Source of the DNA: Pseudomonas veronii
GTDB taxonomy: Bacteria; Pseudomonadota; Gammaproteobacteria; Pseudomonadales; Pseudomonadaceae
DNA: 40,461 nucleotides
Direction: 5' to 3'
NCBI RefSeq assembly: GCF_001439695.1
Contig: NZ_JYLL01000045.1
Location: 1 to 40,461, forward strand
The position numbers were made by a program, and so were the translations under genes. Positions 32,617 to 40,461 of this stretch are shown here, piece after piece (within the stretch, counting starts at the first letter, position 1; every line of letters begins with the position of its first letter). Under the pieces are notes generated by a model that had not been told where the DNA came from, ran no database searches, and saw only the letters and a list, made by a program, of their open reading frames with translations.

Positions 32617-33375
32617 ATGTATCAAGGTTTACTTAAACAAAAAAAACTGCAGTTATGCAGCCATCCGTTATTTGAAGAAATAACTTCACTTGGCAAGTTA
32701 CAACTCTTTATGGAAAACCATGTATTTGCCGTTTGGGACTTCATGAGCCTCACCAAACGCCTGCAACGGGACCTGACCTGTACGCAATTACCCTGGCTCC
32801 CGCCGACCGACCCGCAAGCCGCCCGCCTGATCAACGAAATCGTGCTGGGCGAGGAGTCGGACGAACACCCCCGGCGCGGTCATTGCAGCCACTTCGAGCT
32901 GTACCGCGAAGCCATGCTCGAAGTGGGCGCCAGTACCCACGCTATCGATACGTTCATCACGCTGCAACGTCGGGGCGTCGAGGCCAATGCCGCCCTGGGC
33001 CAGGTCGATGTGCTGCCCGGCGTGGCCCGCTTCGTCGCCAGCACGTTGCACATCGCGTTGAATGCGCCCACCCATTGTGTGGCCGCCGCCTTCCTGCACG
33101 GCCGCGAAAGCATTATCCCGAGCATGTTCGAACGGCTGTTGCAGGGCAGTGAGATCATCAGAAGCCAGGCGCCAACCTTGGGCGAGTACCTCAACCGCCA
33201 CATCGAACTGGACACCCAAGACCACGAGCCAGGGGCGCAGAGGATGCTCCAGGGCCTTACCGACAACGCACCCGAGCGCCAGCAACAGGCGGCTGAAACC
33301 GCGGTCAACGCCGTGGAAAACCGCATCAAGCTCTGGGACGACGTACACACCTTGCTGCAACAGGTGCGCCCATGA
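32617..33375 (+). CDS. mgoB: MgoB/PvfA-like DUF3050 haem-oxygenase-like diiron protein
   Basis: A 252-residue all-helical protein of the DUF3050 group, within the haem-oxygenase-like diiron oxidase (HDO) superfamily. Candidate metal ligands are visible as GEESDEH (78-84), SHFELY (91-96), the AAFLHGRESIIPSMF helix and HIELDTQDHEPGA (about 195-207, HxxxDxxxH). In the mgo/ham/pvf pathways the homologue acts with an N-oxygenase to build the N-N bond of a diazeniumdiolate. First gene of four; its stop overlaps the next ATG (ATGA). The first roughly 40 codons are AT-richer than the rest. Confidence 0.85.
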   Translation: MYQGLLKQKKLQLCSHPLFEEITSLGKLQLFMENHVFAVWDFMSLTKRLQRDLTCTQLPWLPPTDPQAARLINEIVLGEESDEHPRRGHCSHFELYREAMLEVGASTHAIDTFITLQRRGVEANAALGQVDVLPGVARFVASTLHIALNAPTHCVAAAFLHGRESIIPSMFERLLQGSEIIRSQAPTLGEYLNRHIELDTQDHEPGAQRMLQGLTDNAPERQQQAAETAVNAVENRIKLWDDVHTLLQQVRP

Positions 33376-34319
33376 ACATCAGCGCCTACCGCTCCATCGC
33401 CGAAGACTGGGAACGCCGCGCCACCATCCGCACACGCCCTCGCCGCCTGCTGGAAAACGACGACAAACTGATCTACCCGCTGTGCCGCCAGCCCCTGGTG
33501 CTCAGCGCGACCTTCCTTGAACATTGCCCGCAGTGGCGCGACTTCGTGCTGTTGCAAAGCTTCTACAAATTCATCAATGACGTGGTGATTTTCGAAACCG
33601 AGATCGTCGACAGGACCGCGCGCAACATCGCCAAGAACCGTTTCGCCCTGCCCTTCCCCCTTGTGTGTCGCTATGACGCGATGACCGTCGTGGTGGACGA
33701 GGACTATCACGCCCTGGTCGCGCTGGACTTCCTGCAACAGACCGTGAAGATGACCGGTATATCACCGCTGGATCTGCCCGGGCAGATCGAACTGAGCCGC
33801 GCCCTGCCGGCGGCGCAGGCGCAAGCCCCGGCGCACCTGCGCGATGCGGTGGAATTGATTGCCGTGGCCATTGCCGAAAACACCGTGACCCATGACGTGG
33901 CGGCGTTTTCCAGGGACGACAGCGTCAAGGCCTCCATCCGTGGCTTGATGGCCGATCACCTGTTCGACGAAGGGCGCCATGGGCAGTTCTGGACACGCCT
34001 GGTGCGCCTCTATTGGCAGGCGGCAAGCCCGGCTGACCGCGATAGCATTGCGCCGGTCTTGCCCATCTTTCTGGCGCATTACCTGACCAACGAGCTGCAA
34101 AAATCCTTCGACCTGCAACTGATCGATCAGTTGGACGTCAGCGCTGACGTTCGCCATGCGCTGCGGGCCGACATGGCGGCACTGGAGTTCCCCATCACCC
34201 GCCACCACCCGCTGATCGGCAACATCATGGGCTTTCTGCAACACAGCGGTTTGCTGCAGACACCGAGCGTGGCCCTGGCATTGGCCGACTATCTGCCGGT
34301 GGCCGGGAGAGCGGCATGA
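33372..34319 (+). CDS. mgoC: MgoC/PvfB AurF-like diiron N-oxygenase
   Basis: A 315-residue member of the AurF (p-aminobenzoate N-oxygenase) family that oxidises an amine nitrogen at a non-haem diiron centre. The metal-binding signature DEGRH (DExxH, about 199-203) is clear, as is VAENTVTHDV supplying a further Glu and His; ITRHHPLIG (about 277) gives additional histidines. In the pvf and mgo systems the homologous N-oxygenase oxidises an amino-acid-derived intermediate bound to, or released from, the NRPS. Four-base overlaps with mgoB and mgoA indicate coupled translation. Confidence 0.9.
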   Translation: MNISAYRSIAEDWERRATIRTRPRRLLENDDKLIYPLCRQPLVLSATFLEHCPQWRDFVLLQSFYKFINDVVIFETEIVDRTARNIAKNRFALPFPLVCRYDAMTVVVDEDYHALVALDFLQQTVKMTGISPLDLPGQIELSRALPAAQAQAPAHLRDAVELIAVAIAENTVTHDVAAFSRDDSVKASIRGLMADHLFDEGRHGQFWTRLVRLYWQAASPADRDSIAPVLPIFLAHYLTNELQKSFDLQLIDQLDVSADVRHALRADMAALEFPITRHHPLIGNIMGFLQHSGLLQTPSVALALADYLPVAGRAA

Positions 34320-37300
34320 GGCGCCTGACAATTGGATGGTTGGGTATCAGCCGTGCCCTGGATGCGGTGAGGGTGGAGTTGGAACAGTATGGTCATCTGT
34401 CGGGGCATGACGCTGCCGACCTGGTGATCGAGGACGGTAGCGAGTCACTGCCCGAACACCTGGCCGCCGCTCCACGCATCAGCCTGCGCCTGGGCGTCGG
34501 CCCGCTGACGGAGCATGGGTTGCCGCGGCTGCAGTTACGCGCTTATGCCGCCGGCCAATGCTTGCTGGCCGTGCTGGACCTTGCCGACGCGCCCAGCGGC
34601 AATGGCCAGCGACTGCGCCTGCAAGCGACAAGCGCGCTGGTGGAATGGGTCGCCGTGCTGGTCAGCGGCTTCGCCCGCGACCCGGAGTATTGCCCCGCCG
34701 CGGCCGGCACCAATGCCTGGCCCGAACACAGCTTGCAAAAGCTGGAGGCACTGGCGTTCGTGCATCGGTTCAATCACACCGCCGATGTGCAATTGCTGCA
34801 GGCAGCGCAGGTGCCGATAATCGAACGACTGCAGGCCAGCCTGCTCACCTTCGCCGCACGACCGGCGCTGAACATTGCCGGCCGTGTGCTGACCTACCGA
34901 CAATTGCACGCTCAAGCACGGGCGATCCAGCAACGCCTCGGCCCACTGCTGGAAGGCCTCGAGGTACCACCGGTGGTCGGGGTGTGCCTGGAAAAAACAA
35001 CGGCGTTGTATGCCAGCATTCTTGCGGTGCTGGGCTGTGGCGCGGTTTACCTGCCGCTGGCACCGGATCATCCGGCGCAACGCCAACAGGCCATGCTGGA
35101 CAGCGCGGGAGCCAGGCTGTTGCTGGATGATGGCGGCCACCCGCTGCGCGAGTACTTCGTTTCATTGGATGTCAGTGCCCTCGATCAGCACGACACGTCA
35201 CCGTTGCTGCAGCATCGCCCCTCCCCGGATGCACCGTGCATGGTGCTCTTCACCTCGGGCACCACCGGTCGCCCCAAAGGCGTGTTGCTGAGCCAGAGCA
35301 ACCTGGCCCATTTCACCGCCTGGTTCGGCGGTTGCATGGGGCTGGACGAGCAGAGTCGGGTACTGCAGTTCGCTTCGTTGAGCTTCGACGCCTCGCTGAT
35401 GGATATCTTCCCCAGCCTGATTGCCGGCGCCGAGTTGATTGTTCCAAGCGAGGCGCAACGACGCGACCCGCAGCAGTTGGTAGAACTGATCCGCCAGCAG
35501 CAGATCACCCATGCCTTCCTGCCACCGGCGCTGCTGAGCATCCTGCCGCTGGACCAACCGCTGGGCCTGACGCACCTGCTGACCGGCGGCGATGCCTGTG
35601 AACCCTATGTGATCGAACGACTGGCCGGCCAATGCCAGTTGCACAACCTCTATGGCCCCACCGAAGCCACGGTGCTGGTCACCCATCGCACGTTGCGGCC
35701 CGGGGACAGCAATCGCAACGCCGGCCGTCCCATCGCCAACAGCCAGGTGCTGATACTCGATGAGCATTTACAGCCGGTGGACGAACAGGTGATGGGCGAG
35801 CTGTACATCGTCGGGCCGGGCGTGAGCCTGGGGTACTTGAACGCAACACAACTGCACGACGACCCTTTTGTCGAACTGGTACTGCCGGGAGGACAACCCG
35901 TGTGCGCCTACCGCAGCGGTGATTACGCAAAGTGGACCGGCGACGGCATCGAGCTGGGCGGGCGTCGGGACGAGCAAGTGAAGATTCGGGGGTTTCGAGT
36001 CGAACCCCAGGAGATCGAACAGTGCCTGCGTGCCAGCCGCCTGTTCCGCCAGGTGGCGGTGGTGATCGACGGTGATCGCAGGATTCGCGGTGTGGTCGCC
36101 CAGCCGGAACCGGGTGCCACGATGGACGACCTCAAGCAGCATGCACGGCAGTGGCTGCCTGATTACATGCAACCCGAGCGGTGGATCGAACTCGCCGGCC
36201 TGCCTTACGCGAGCAACGGTAAAGTCGATCGCCAGGCCTTGTTGCAACTGCCGGTGCAGCGCCCTTCGAATCACACCGTAAAGGCCGCGCAAACGCCGCT
36301 ACAGGTTGAGCTGTTGGGGCTGTGGCATGAGTTGTTGCAGCTTCCCACGGGCACGTTGTCCATCGATGACAGCTTCTTTAACGTCGGCGGCCACTCCATT
36401 TTGCTGTCGAGCCTGCTGCTGCGGGTTCGCGAACAATTTGGTCGCAGCCTGCCCCTGAACAGCTTTTTTGAAATGCCGACCATTCGCACGCTCGCGGCGC
36501 TGCTGGAGGACGGCCCGCGCGCTGCCGCACCCGTCGGCCAGGCGGTTCAAGACGCACAGCGGGAACCGGCTTTTGAAGTGCTGCCCGAGGACCGCGCCGG
36601 TGATCGTCGCAAAGTGATCGTGACGGGGGCCAACAGTTTTATCGGGGTCCACATTGTCGAAGCCTTGCTGGCCGGCGGTGCGACCGAAGTGGCATGCCTG
36701 GTGCGGGAACTGCCGAACCAGCCGGCAACGGTACGGTTCACCCAGGCGTTGCAGGAGTACCGCCTGGAACATCTGGACCGGAGCCGGGTGCAGGTGTACG
36801 CCGCCGATGTCAGCCAGCCTGGCCTGGGCCTGGCTGCCGAGGTGTACGAGCGCCTCGCCAGGGACTTTGGCGTGCTGGTGCATAACGCGGCGCGGGTCAA
36901 CCATGTGATGGACTACGCGTCGCTGGTGAAAGACAACGTCGACCCGGTACTGGAATGCGTGCGCCTGTGTGAAACCCACAGCAAAAAAGTCTTCAACTTC
37001 ATCTCGACACTCTCGGCATGCAGCGCCATCGACGCCGCGGGGCAGGTCCTCGAGTCGCCTGCTGCGGCGACACCGCCGATCTACATCAAGAATGGTTACA
37101 ACCTGTCCAAATGGGTGGCCGAGCGGCTATCGGCGCGCGCGCTGGAGCAAGGTGCCTGGGTGAATATCTATCGTCCGGGCAATATCAGTTTCAACAGCCA
37201 AAGCGGTGTTTGCCAACCACAGAAAAATCGCCTGATGCTGATGCTCAAGGGCTCGCTGCAGTTGGGTCTGGTTCCGCGGTTAGCGGTGAACTTCGACCTG

Positions 37301-37684
37301 ATGCCGGTGGACTTTTTTGCACGCTTCATCGCGTTCCACTGCGCTCATTTCGCAACCGGGCGCAGCGTGTACAACCTGCATAACCCACAACCCCTGAGCT
37401 GGGAGCAGTACCTCGATGCATTCCGCGACGCCGGCTACACATTCGAGCGGGTCAGTGTCGCGCAGTGGCAACGGCAACTGCGAACGGTGGGCCGCGAAAA
37501 TGCGCTGTTTGGCGTGCTGGGTTTTTACCTGGACGGGTTGGGTGAAGACATCGGCGATACGTCGATGATCCGTCACGACAACGCACGCCGGGGCGTGGAA
37601 GAAATGGGTAAGCCGTACCCCGAGAAAAGCCCCGCGCTGTTAGGCAAAGGCTGCGACTACCTCAAGGCCATCGGCTTTCTCTGA
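34316..37684 (+). CDS. mgoA: MgoA/PvfC A-T-R non-ribosomal peptide synthetase
   Basis: A 1122-residue single-module NRPS. Residues 1-170 are a poorly typed N-terminal region. The adenylation domain (about 185-640) has LFTSGTTGRPKGV (A3, about 312), FASLSFDASLMDIF (A4), NLYGPTEATV (A5) and ASNGKVDRQ (A10, catalytic Lys). A carrier domain carries VGGHSILLS (Ser about 692). A thioester-reductase domain (about 765-1122) has VTGANSFIG (NADPH) and the catalytic YNLSK (about 928-932). It should load an amino acid, pass it to tailoring enzymes and release it reductively as an aldehyde or alcohol. Leucine or valine are the known substrates of homologues; the code here starts D-A-M. Confidence 0.92.
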   Translation: MRRLTIGWLGISRALDAVRVELEQYGHLSGHDAADLVIEDGSESLPEHLAAAPRISLRLGVGPLTEHGLPRLQLRAYAAGQCLLAVLDLADAPSGNGQRLRLQATSALVEWVAVLVSGFARDPEYCPAAAGTNAWPEHSLQKLEALAFVHRFNHTADVQLLQAAQVPIIERLQASLLTFAARPALNIAGRVLTYRQLHAQARAIQQRLGPLLEGLEVPPVVGVCLEKTTALYASILAVLGCGAVYLPLAPDHPAQRQQAMLDSAGARLLLDDGGHPLREYFVSLDVSALDQHDTSPLLQHRPSPDAPCMVLFTSGTTGRPKGVLLSQSNLAHFTAWFGGCMGLDEQSRVLQFASLSFDASLMDIFPSLIAGAELIVPSEAQRRDPQQLVELIRQQQITHAFLPPALLSILPLDQPLGLTHLLTGGDACEPYVIERLAGQCQLHNLYGPTEATVLVTHRTLRPGDSNRNAGRPIANSQVLILDEHLQPVDEQVMGELYIVGPGVSLGYLNATQLHDDPFVELVLPGGQPVCAYRSGDYAKWTGDGIELGGRRDEQVKIRGFRVEPQEIEQCLRASRLFRQVAVVIDGDRRIRGVVAQPEPGATMDDLKQHARQWLPDYMQPERWIELAGLPYASNGKVDRQALLQLPVQRPSNHTVKAAQTPLQVELLGLWHELLQLPTGTLSIDDSFFNVGGHSILLSSLLLRVREQFGRSLPLNSFFEMPTIRTLAALLEDGPRAAAPVGQAVQDAQREPAFEVLPEDRAGDRRKVIVTGANSFIGVHIVEALLAGGATEVACLVRELPNQPATVRFTQALQEYRLEHLDRSRVQVYAADVSQPGLGLAAEVYERLARDFGVLVHNAARVNHVMDYASLVKDNVDPVLECVRLCETHSKKVFNFISTLSACSAIDAAGQVLESPAAATPPIYIKNGYNLSKWVAERLSARALEQGAWVNIYRPGNISFNSQSGVCQPQKNRLMLMLKGSLQLGLVPRLAVNFDLMPVDFFARFIAFHCAHFATGRSVYNLHNPQPLSWEQYLDAFRDAGYTFERVSVAQWQRQLRTVGRENALFGVLGFYLDGLGEDIGDTSMIRHDNARRGVEEMGKPYPEKSPALLGKGCDYLKAIGFL

Positions 37685-37703
37685 ACCGCCTCAGGACAAC
37701 CTC

Positions 37704-38162
37704 ATGAAACCGTTGCAACCCGATACATTGATCCGCAACCCCCGGGGCACACCAGTGGTGGCCTCTGTCGTAGTCACCTGCGAGGCCGCCAGGCTGTGGG
37801 GCTTGGTGGGGGACTTTGCAGGCTTTGATGCGTTCATTCCCGCCTTGTCGCACATCGAAATGACCGGCACCGGCGTAGGCGCTTTACGCACGAAGTATTT
37901 CCACGATGGCCATTGTGCGGTGGAGCAGCTCAACAGCCGCGACGAAGAGGCCATGTTCATGACCTGGACCACGGTCTACAACACCTTGGGCGTGGCCCGC
38001 TTGTGGGCGGCAATGCGTGTGGAGCCAATTGGCTGCGGATGCTCCAGGGCGACTTGGACGCTCATCGGCGAACCGGTCGACACCGCGCAGGAAGGGTTCG
38101 AACACTTTATGCAGAACTTCGCCGACGGCGCCCTGGAAAATGTCCGACAAATGCTCGGCTAA
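37704..38162 (+). CDS. mgoD: MgoD/PvfD SRPBCC (polyketide-cyclase-like) protein
   Basis: A 152-residue helix-grip (START-like) protein: VVASVVVTCEAARLWGLVGDFAGFDAFIPALSHIEMTGTGVGALRTKYF is the typical N-terminal part of SRPBCC/polyketide cyclase families, and a long C-terminal helix ends FADGALENVRQMLG. AGGA precedes the ATG, 19 bases after mgoA. It completes the mgoBCAD order known from P. syringae (pvfABCD in P. entomophila). Its biochemical step is not settled in the family. Confidence 0.88.
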   Translation: MKPLQPDTLIRNPRGTPVVASVVVTCEAARLWGLVGDFAGFDAFIPALSHIEMTGTGVGALRTKYFHDGHCAVEQLNSRDEEAMFMTWTTVYNTLGVARLWAAMRVEPIGCGCSRATWTLIGEPVDTAQEGFEHFMQNFADGALENVRQMLG

Positions 38163-38166
38163 GCAG

Positions 38167-38190
38167 TAGGAGCGAGAGGCCTCGCTCCTA
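38167..38190. terminator. Hairpin between convergent mgoD and chemoreceptor genes
   Basis: A perfect 10-bp stem (TAGGAGCGAG / CTCGCTCCTA) with the four-base loop AGGC, 4 bases after the mgoD stop and 11 bases from the chemoreceptor stop. It is well placed as a bidirectional terminator, although a T run is lacking; it may also derive from a REP-like element. Confidence 0.65.
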
Positions 38191-38201
38191 TGCCGTTGAG
38201 G

Positions 38202-40082
38202 TCAGATCTTGAAACTGTCGACCAGTTGTTTCAAGCGGCTGGCCTGTTGAGACAACGCGTCACAGTCCTTCAATGTTTCATTGAGGTTGGCCACGCCTTG
38301 CTGGTTCAGCAGGTTGATCTGGTTGATGTCGACATTGAGGGTTTCCACCACCGCGGTCTGCTCCTCGGTGGCAGCGGCGACCGACTGGTTCATGCCGTCG
38401 ATTTCAACAATCCGCTGCGTCACGCTGATCAGGCGCTCACCGGCCTGGTTGGCGACTTCGACGCTCTCTTCGCTGGAGGTCTGGCTCGCGTTCATGGTGG
38501 TCACCGCTTCACGCGAACCCACTTGCAGCGAAGTAATCATTTTGTGGATTTCCTCCGCCGACTCCTGGGTACGGTGAGCCAGGTTGCGCACTTCATCGGC
38601 GACCACGGCAAACCCGCGACCCGCTTCCCCGGCACGGGCGGCCTCGATCGCGGCGTTGAGCGCGAGCAGGTTGGTCTGCTGGGAGATACCTTTGATCACA
38701 TCGAGAATGTGGCCGATGTTATCGGTGCTGGCGTTCAAGGTTTCGATCTGGGTGCAGGACAGGCTGATCTTTTGCGACAGTTCCGACATCGCCAGGATGG
38801 TTTTTTCCACCACTTTGCGCCCATCGTCAGCCTGCTCGCTGGCACCACTGGCGTGCTGGGAAGCGTCAGCGGCGTTACGCGCGATTTCCTGGGTCGCGGC
38901 GCCCAGTTCGTTGATTGCCGCGGCTACGCTGTTGGTGCGCGCGCTCTGCTCGTCAGAACCGACGATCGAAGCGTTGGACGACGCCATTACGCGCTGGGAC
39001 AAGTCATGCACCTGGCGTGTTGCCGAGGACACCTCGGAAATCGAGGCGTGGATACGCTCGACGAACTGGTTGAAGGCACTGCCTACCTCGCCAAACTCAT
39101 CTTTGCTGGTCACGTCCAGGCGGCGGGTCAGGTCACCCTCACCCTGGGCGATGTCCTGCATGGCAACGCCCATGGTGGTCAACGGCCGCAGCAGTACTTG
39201 GATCAGCAAGCTCAAGAGCACCGCAATCGCCACCACGGCAATCAGCATGGCAATCAGCGCGGAGGTGCGGAATTTACCCAGGGGTGCGTAGGCTTTGTCT
39301 TTATCAATCGACAAGCCGATGTACCAGTCCGCACCTGGCAAGCCGGCGATCGGGGTGAAGGACAGAATGCGATCCTGACCGTTGAGGACAACATCTTGGT
39401 TAAGCTTCTCGATGCGGACGCTGGTGCCTGGGTAGATGTCCTTGAGGTTCTTCATCACCTGGCCCTGATCGGGGCTGACGATGACCTGACCGTCGCCGCT
39501 GACCAGGAACGCATGGCCGATGCCGCCGAAGTCTACCGAGTTGATGATCTTCACCAGCGTTTGCAGGCTCAGGTCACCACCGACCACGCCCAGCAACTCG
39601 CCGTTCTTTTTCACCGGCATGGCGATGGTCACGATCTGCCCACCCACGGCTGCCATGTAAGGCGGGGTCAGCATGGGTTTGTCAGCCGCCACGGCTTGCT
39701 TGTACCAAGGACGCTGGCGCGGGTCATAGCCATCGGGCATTTTTGCGTCGGGGCGTTGGGTGAACACGCCGTTGGTTTGGCCGACGTAAGTGAACTGGAA
39801 GTTCGAGGTGAGTGCGGGCTGATCAACCAAGCCTGGAAGATCTGCAGTACTGCCCTGGTGGGCCATGTTTTGTGCCAGGTTTTCGAGTATCAACACGCGG
39901 CCACTGAGCCAGTTCTGCACACTGCTGGCGGTGAGTTCTCCGGATTGCTGGATGGACGACTCCAGGTTCTGTTTGATGGTGCTGCGCTGTAAGTAATCGT
40001 TGTACAACGTGAATAACGCGAAGGCCAAGACCACGACGCCTGACGCGGCCAACAGAATTTTATGACTGAACTTTAGATTCAT
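38202..40082 (-). CDS. PctA-like amino-acid chemoreceptor (dCache MCP)
   Basis: A 626-residue transducer: TM1 (8-29), periplasmic dCache sensor (about 35-275), TM2 (about 282-305), HAMP (about 305-360) and a cytoplasmic signalling domain with the conserved hairpin tip ISQQTNLLALNAAIEAARAGEAGRGFAVVADEVR. The N-terminus LKFSHKILLAAS...FALFTLYNDYLQR closely matches P. aeruginosa PctA. The amino-acid-binding residues of dCache_1AA sensors are all present: Y119, R124, W126, Y127, Y142 and D170. It should therefore detect L-amino acids and drive chemotaxis through CheA/CheW. The ATG at 40082 was chosen because the signal-anchor begins there; the frame continues 32 codons upstream. No CheR-binding pentapeptide is seen. 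Confidence 0.92.
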   Translation of the reverse strand: MNLKFSHKILLAASGVVVLAFALFTLYNDYLQRSTIKQNLESSIQQSGELTASSVQNWLSGRVLILENLAQNMAHQGSTADLPGLVDQPALTSNFQFTYVGQTNGVFTQRPDAKMPDGYDPRQRPWYKQAVAADKPMLTPPYMAAVGGQIVTIAMPVKKNGELLGVVGGDLSLQTLVKIINSVDFGGIGHAFLVSGDGQVIVSPDQGQVMKNLKDIYPGTSVRIEKLNQDVVLNGQDRILSFTPIAGLPGADWYIGLSIDKDKAYAPLGKFRTSALIAMLIAVVAIAVLLSLLIQVLLRPLTTMGVAMQDIAQGEGDLTRRLDVTSKDEFGEVGSAFNQFVERIHASISEVSSATRQVHDLSQRVMASSNASIVGSDEQSARTNSVAAAINELGAATQEIARNAADASQHASGASEQADDGRKVVEKTILAMSELSQKISLSCTQIETLNASTDNIGHILDVIKGISQQTNLLALNAAIEAARAGEAGRGFAVVADEVRNLAHRTQESAEEIHKMITSLQVGSREAVTTMNASQTSSEESVEVANQAGERLISVTQRIVEIDGMNQSVAAATEEQTAVVETLNVDINQINLLNQQGVANLNETLKDCDALSQQASRLKQLVDSFKI

Positions 40083-40334
40083 TTCATCGACTTCTTTTGC
40101 CAAAGGGGGGGAGCGTGCTGGGTGGAACATTCCATGTAACGCCTGGGCAGACGCTTGATCTGCTCCAAATCGGTGCACGCATGGCTCGTCAGGCTTTCGG
40201 CCAAATGAAGTGGAATCTTAAGGTTTTGTCAGAAAGATCCTCTTTTTGAGTGGGAAACAGACCGGCGGTACAAGCAAGGCGTCCGAAACTGCAAAGTCTT
40301 GCAGTTTTCGAGGACGGATGAGCATCGATCAGAT
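40083..40334. promoter_or_regulatory. Upstream region of the chemoreceptor gene
   Basis: About 250 bases between the chemoreceptor ATG and the IS66 end. It must contain the chemoreceptor promoter. I see no convincing -35/-10 pair or gene in it. Confidence 0.35.
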
Positions 40335-40461
40335 GTAAGCGTCCAGCCGCCCCACCTTTACTCAGGTTGAGGCGCGAGGGGTAATAGCTCATCGATCCGG
40401 CTGTTGGGCCAGCTGGGTAGTTTTTCCAGCGTATCCTTGAGCCAAGCGGCGGGTTCGATGC
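40335..40461 (-). mobile_element. IS66-family element, terminal part (runs off the window)
   Basis: The element starts with GTAAGCGTCCAGCCGCCCC at 40335, matching the GTAAGCG terminal inverted repeat of IS66-family elements. The C-terminal transposase codons lie 23 bases inside. The 8 bases outside (GATCAGAT, 40327-40334) would be one copy of the 8-bp target duplication expected for the family. Confidence 0.8.
40358..40461 (-). CDS. IS66-family transposase (TnpC), C-terminal fragment
   Basis: The minus-strand reading gives 33 residues and a TAA: IEPAAWLKDTLEKLPSWPNS followed by RIDELLPLAPQPE. This is the strongly conserved C-terminus of IS66 transposases (pattern EP..WL.D.LE.LP...NS.IDELLP). 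The rest of the gene is beyond the right edge, so intactness cannot be judged. Confidence 0.85.
   Translation of the reverse strand, partial: IEPAAWLKDTLEKLPSWPNSRIDELLPLAPQPE

Noticed and set aside
40189..40392. 67-codon minus-strand frame at the right edge
   Set aside because: It crosses the IS66 terminus, and the real transposase C-terminus is in another frame.

Overview
The window reads as chromosomal DNA of a fluorescent-group Pseudomonas. It is GC-rich, it carries the REP palindrome family typical of P. fluorescens-type genomes (306-395), and it contains Pseudomonas-specific genes: a PctA-like amino-acid chemoreceptor, an mgo/pvf operon and a DUF2789 protein. Both edges are mobile DNA. 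An IS21-like terminus (about 1-111) stops exactly inside a REP, and the terminus and C-terminal transposase codons of an IS66-family element lie at 40335-40461. No rRNA, tRNA or CRISPR array was seen.

Region 1 (about 1-1571): IS end, REP doublets, two small overlapping low-GC hypothetical genes and a DUF2789 gene.

Region 2 (about 1637-19200) is the most unusual part and looks like one surface-protein locus. Reading leftward on the minus strand: HlyD-type periplasmic adaptor, GAF-HlyD inner-membrane adaptor, M50 zinc protease fused to an HlyD module, GNAT; then a GT-C membrane glycosyltransferase, a PAPS-type sulfotransferase, a 2324-residue DUF4347 giant protein with 15 Ig-like repeats, a lipoprotein TolC-family outer-membrane factor, and a stand-alone APS kinase (CysC). 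A tail-collar protein and a DUF6916-type protein sit on the plus strand in the middle. I infer that the giant protein is made, possibly glycosylated and sulfated with locally supplied PAPS, and exported by an envelope-spanning TolC/HlyD/M50 apparatus. No ABC ATPase for it is encoded in the window.

Region 3 (19363-22232): a secreted 722-residue protein of unknown function, translationally coupled to a DUF3142 protein.

Region 4 (22359-31206, all minus strand): a NodT/EmrA/EmrB tripartite drug-efflux operon, a LysR regulator, and a TauD-like dioxygenase operon with its substrate-binding protein, ATPase and permease. A divergent FadR-type GntR regulator (31539-32237) faces it.

Region 5 (32617-38162, plus strand): a complete mgoBCAD (pvf/ham-like) operon for a diazeniumdiolate-type signal such as leudiazen. 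It has an HDO-like DUF3050 protein, an AurF-like N-oxygenase, an A-T-R NRPS and an SRPBCC protein. A convergent hairpin separates it from the PctA-like chemoreceptor (38202-40082).
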